Positions 4,781-5,991 of a DNA stretch of 5,991 nt are shown here, in pieces. The stretch's first letter is position 1. Each line of letters opens with the position of its first letter. The stretch lies in contig DAOPZJ010000054.1 of NCBI GenBank assembly GCA_035353335.1, positions 1-5,991 on the forward strand. The letters run 5' to 3'. The notes below the pieces were generated by a model. The model made no database searches, had not been told where the DNA came from, and was given only the letters and a program-made list of their open reading frames with translations. The stretch is from Oscillospiraceae bacterium. Lineage in GTDB: Bacteria > Bacillota > Clostridia > Oscillospirales > JAKOTC01. Made by a program: the position numbers and the translations under genes.

Positions 4781-5991
4781 ATGTCGGAAAATCCCTTTGC
4801 GCAGAAACTGACCAAAAAACAGTATGAGGCCGAGGTCGCCAAAACCCGGGACGCGCGCATGAAATGGTTCGCGGACGCCAAGTTCGGCATGTTCGTGCAC
4901 TATGGGCCGTATGCGGTCGCCGGGATGCACGAGTGGTATCTGGCGCTGAGCGGCATCAGCAACGAACAGTACGAACGCGAGGTCACGCAGAAGTTCCATC
5001 CGAAAAAGGGCTGCGCCTATGAGTGGGCGAAACTGGCCTCCGAAGCGGGCTGCAAATACATGGTCATGGTCACCCGCCATCATGACGGCTATTCGATGTG
5101 GGATTCCGACTGCAATCCTTATAACGTGGTCAAATACGGGCACGATTACGACGTGGTCGCCGAGTTCGTCGACGCGTGCCGCAAATACAACATGCGCATC
5201 GGGCTTTATCACTCGATCATCGACTGGCACAATCCCGACTGCGGCGACAGCGCAAAGGATTTTGACGCGCGTATCCGCTTTATCAAATACCACCGCGACA
5301 TGCTGACCGAACTGCTGACCCGCTACGGCAAGATCGACATGCTCTGGTATGACATGTGCTATCCGTTTACCGGGGAAAATCTCGACTTTGTCGCGACGAA
5401 CAGCATGGTGCGAACCTTGCAGCCGGACATTATCATCAATCCGCGCTCGGGCCTCGACGAAGACCTTGACACGCCCGAAGAGCGCCTGAACCCAACCGGA
5501 AAACAAAAATACTTCGAGGCCTGCATGACCTTTAACGGGCTTTCTTGGGGCTACGTCGACAGCGAAGAGATCGCGGGATATTCCTATACCCCCCAGCGCA
5601 TCATCAAGATGATGGCCGAGACCGCCGACCGAAACGGCAATCTGCTTTTAAACATCGGCCCCGCGCCCGACGGAAGCGTCCCCGCCGACGCGGTCAAACC
5701 GCTTCAAATCGTCGGCGAATGGCTCAAGGTGAACGGCGCGGCGATCTACGGCGCGAGCAAGCCCATCGACATGTGGGTTCCGAACGGCAGGCCGACGTTA
5801 AAAAAGGACAATATGCTCTATGTGATTCAATTGATCACGCCGGTGCTCGGGTATCTGCCGGTCAACGGCGTCGGCGCGCCGGTCAAAAAGGTGCGCTGCC
5901 TGACCGACGGCAAAGAATACGAGTTCACGCAGGAGGGCACAGAGCTGACGATTCTCGGCGTCGCGCACGGGCATGTCGACAAGATCGCCGG
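4781..5991 (+). CDS. Alpha-L-fucosidase-like glycoside hydrolase, family GH29 (3' end missing)
   Basis: The frame is open to the window edge (403 complete codons) and lacks its stop. The product resembles GH29 retaining alpha-L-fucosidases, which release fucose from glycans. Visible family stretches are WFADAKFGMFVHYGPYAV (residues 29-46), TRHHDGYSMWDS (98-109), GLYHSIIDWH (141-150), the probable nucleophile D191 in DMLWYDM, the CMTFNGLSWGY block (248-258) and NGNLLLNIGPAPDG (285-298). The (beta/alpha)8 domain thus covers about residues 25-325, and a beta-rich C-terminal domain has begun by about 340. The acid/base residue is poorly conserved in GH29 and I do not assign it. There is no signal peptide, so the enzyme should act inside the cell on imported oligosaccharides. 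HYGPY replaces the commoner HWG form. It may be co-transcribed with miaB, with no functional link apparent. Confidence 0.92.
   Translation, partial: MSENPFAQKLTKKQYEAEVAKTRDARMKWFADAKFGMFVHYGPYAVAGMHEWYLALSGISNEQYEREVTQKFHPKKGCAYEWAKLASEAGCKYMVMVTRHHDGYSMWDSDCNPYNVVKYGHDYDVVAEFVDACRKYNMRIGLYHSIIDWHNPDCGDSAKDFDARIRFIKYHRDMLTELLTRYGKIDMLWYDMCYPFTGENLDFVATNSMVRTLQPDIIINPRSGLDEDLDTPEERLNPTGKQKYFEACMTFNGLSWGYVDSEEIAGYSYTPQRIIKMMAETADRNGNLLLNIGPAPDGSVPADAVKPLQIVGEWLKVNGAAIYGASKPIDMWVPNGRPTLKKDNMLYVIQLITPVLGYLPVNGVGAPVKKVRCLTDGKEYEFTQEGTELTILGVAHGHVDKIA

Noticed and set aside
4766..5506. Minus-strand open frame of 246 codons opposite the fucosidase gene.
   Set aside because: It lies wholly within the GH29 coding sequence, whose motifs are unmistakable. 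The antisense product is low-complexity Val/His/Arg-rich and looks like an artefact.

Overview
The window looks like chromosomal DNA of an uncultured Bacillota, most likely class Clostridia. This is an inference from strong AGGAGG ribosome sites, TTGACA/TATAAT promoters, the Clostridia-style MiaB with its long N-terminal extension, and the small GTAGGG/CCCTAC-ended palindromes between genes. Composition is mosaic: the first ~500 bases are clearly AT-rich, the Fic gene and transposase are intermediate, and miaB and the fucosidase gene are GC-rich with many C/G third positions.

Layout from left to right. Bases 1-480 hold a terminator-like hairpin, an unrecognised small helical ORF (82-408) and a tiny ORF (414-479), probably the remains of foreign DNA. 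Bases 523-622 form an unusually regular control region. Four copies of TATCTGCA in alternating orientation, exactly 27 bases apart, surround a consensus promoter. It drives a 351-residue Fic-family protein (623-1678) with an N-terminal inhibitory motif and a C-terminal winged helix, which suggests autoregulation. Bases 1692-1855 are a cluster of palindromic REP-like repeats. A complete, apparently intact IS481-family insertion sequence (about 1856-3217, transposase 1955-3166) sits exactly in the loop of the last palindrome. The 5-base loop CGCAG is duplicated on both sides.

Right of the insertion sequence a consensus promoter (3261-3290) leads into miaB (3322-4752), a radical-SAM tRNA methylthiotransferase. 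A strong terminator-like hairpin with a six-T tract lies inside its early coding sequence. Only 28 bases after miaB, and behind its own AGGAGG, a GH29-type alpha-L-fucosidase gene starts at 4781 and runs off the window end.

The genes do not form one pathway. The housekeeping pair miaB/fucosidase may be co-transcribed. The Fic gene stands alone with its own regulation, and the insertion sequence is a later arrival. The most interesting items are the evenly phased operator array before the Fic gene, the IS inserted in a palindrome loop, and the attenuator-like hairpin inside miaB. I saw no CRISPR array, tRNA or rRNA.
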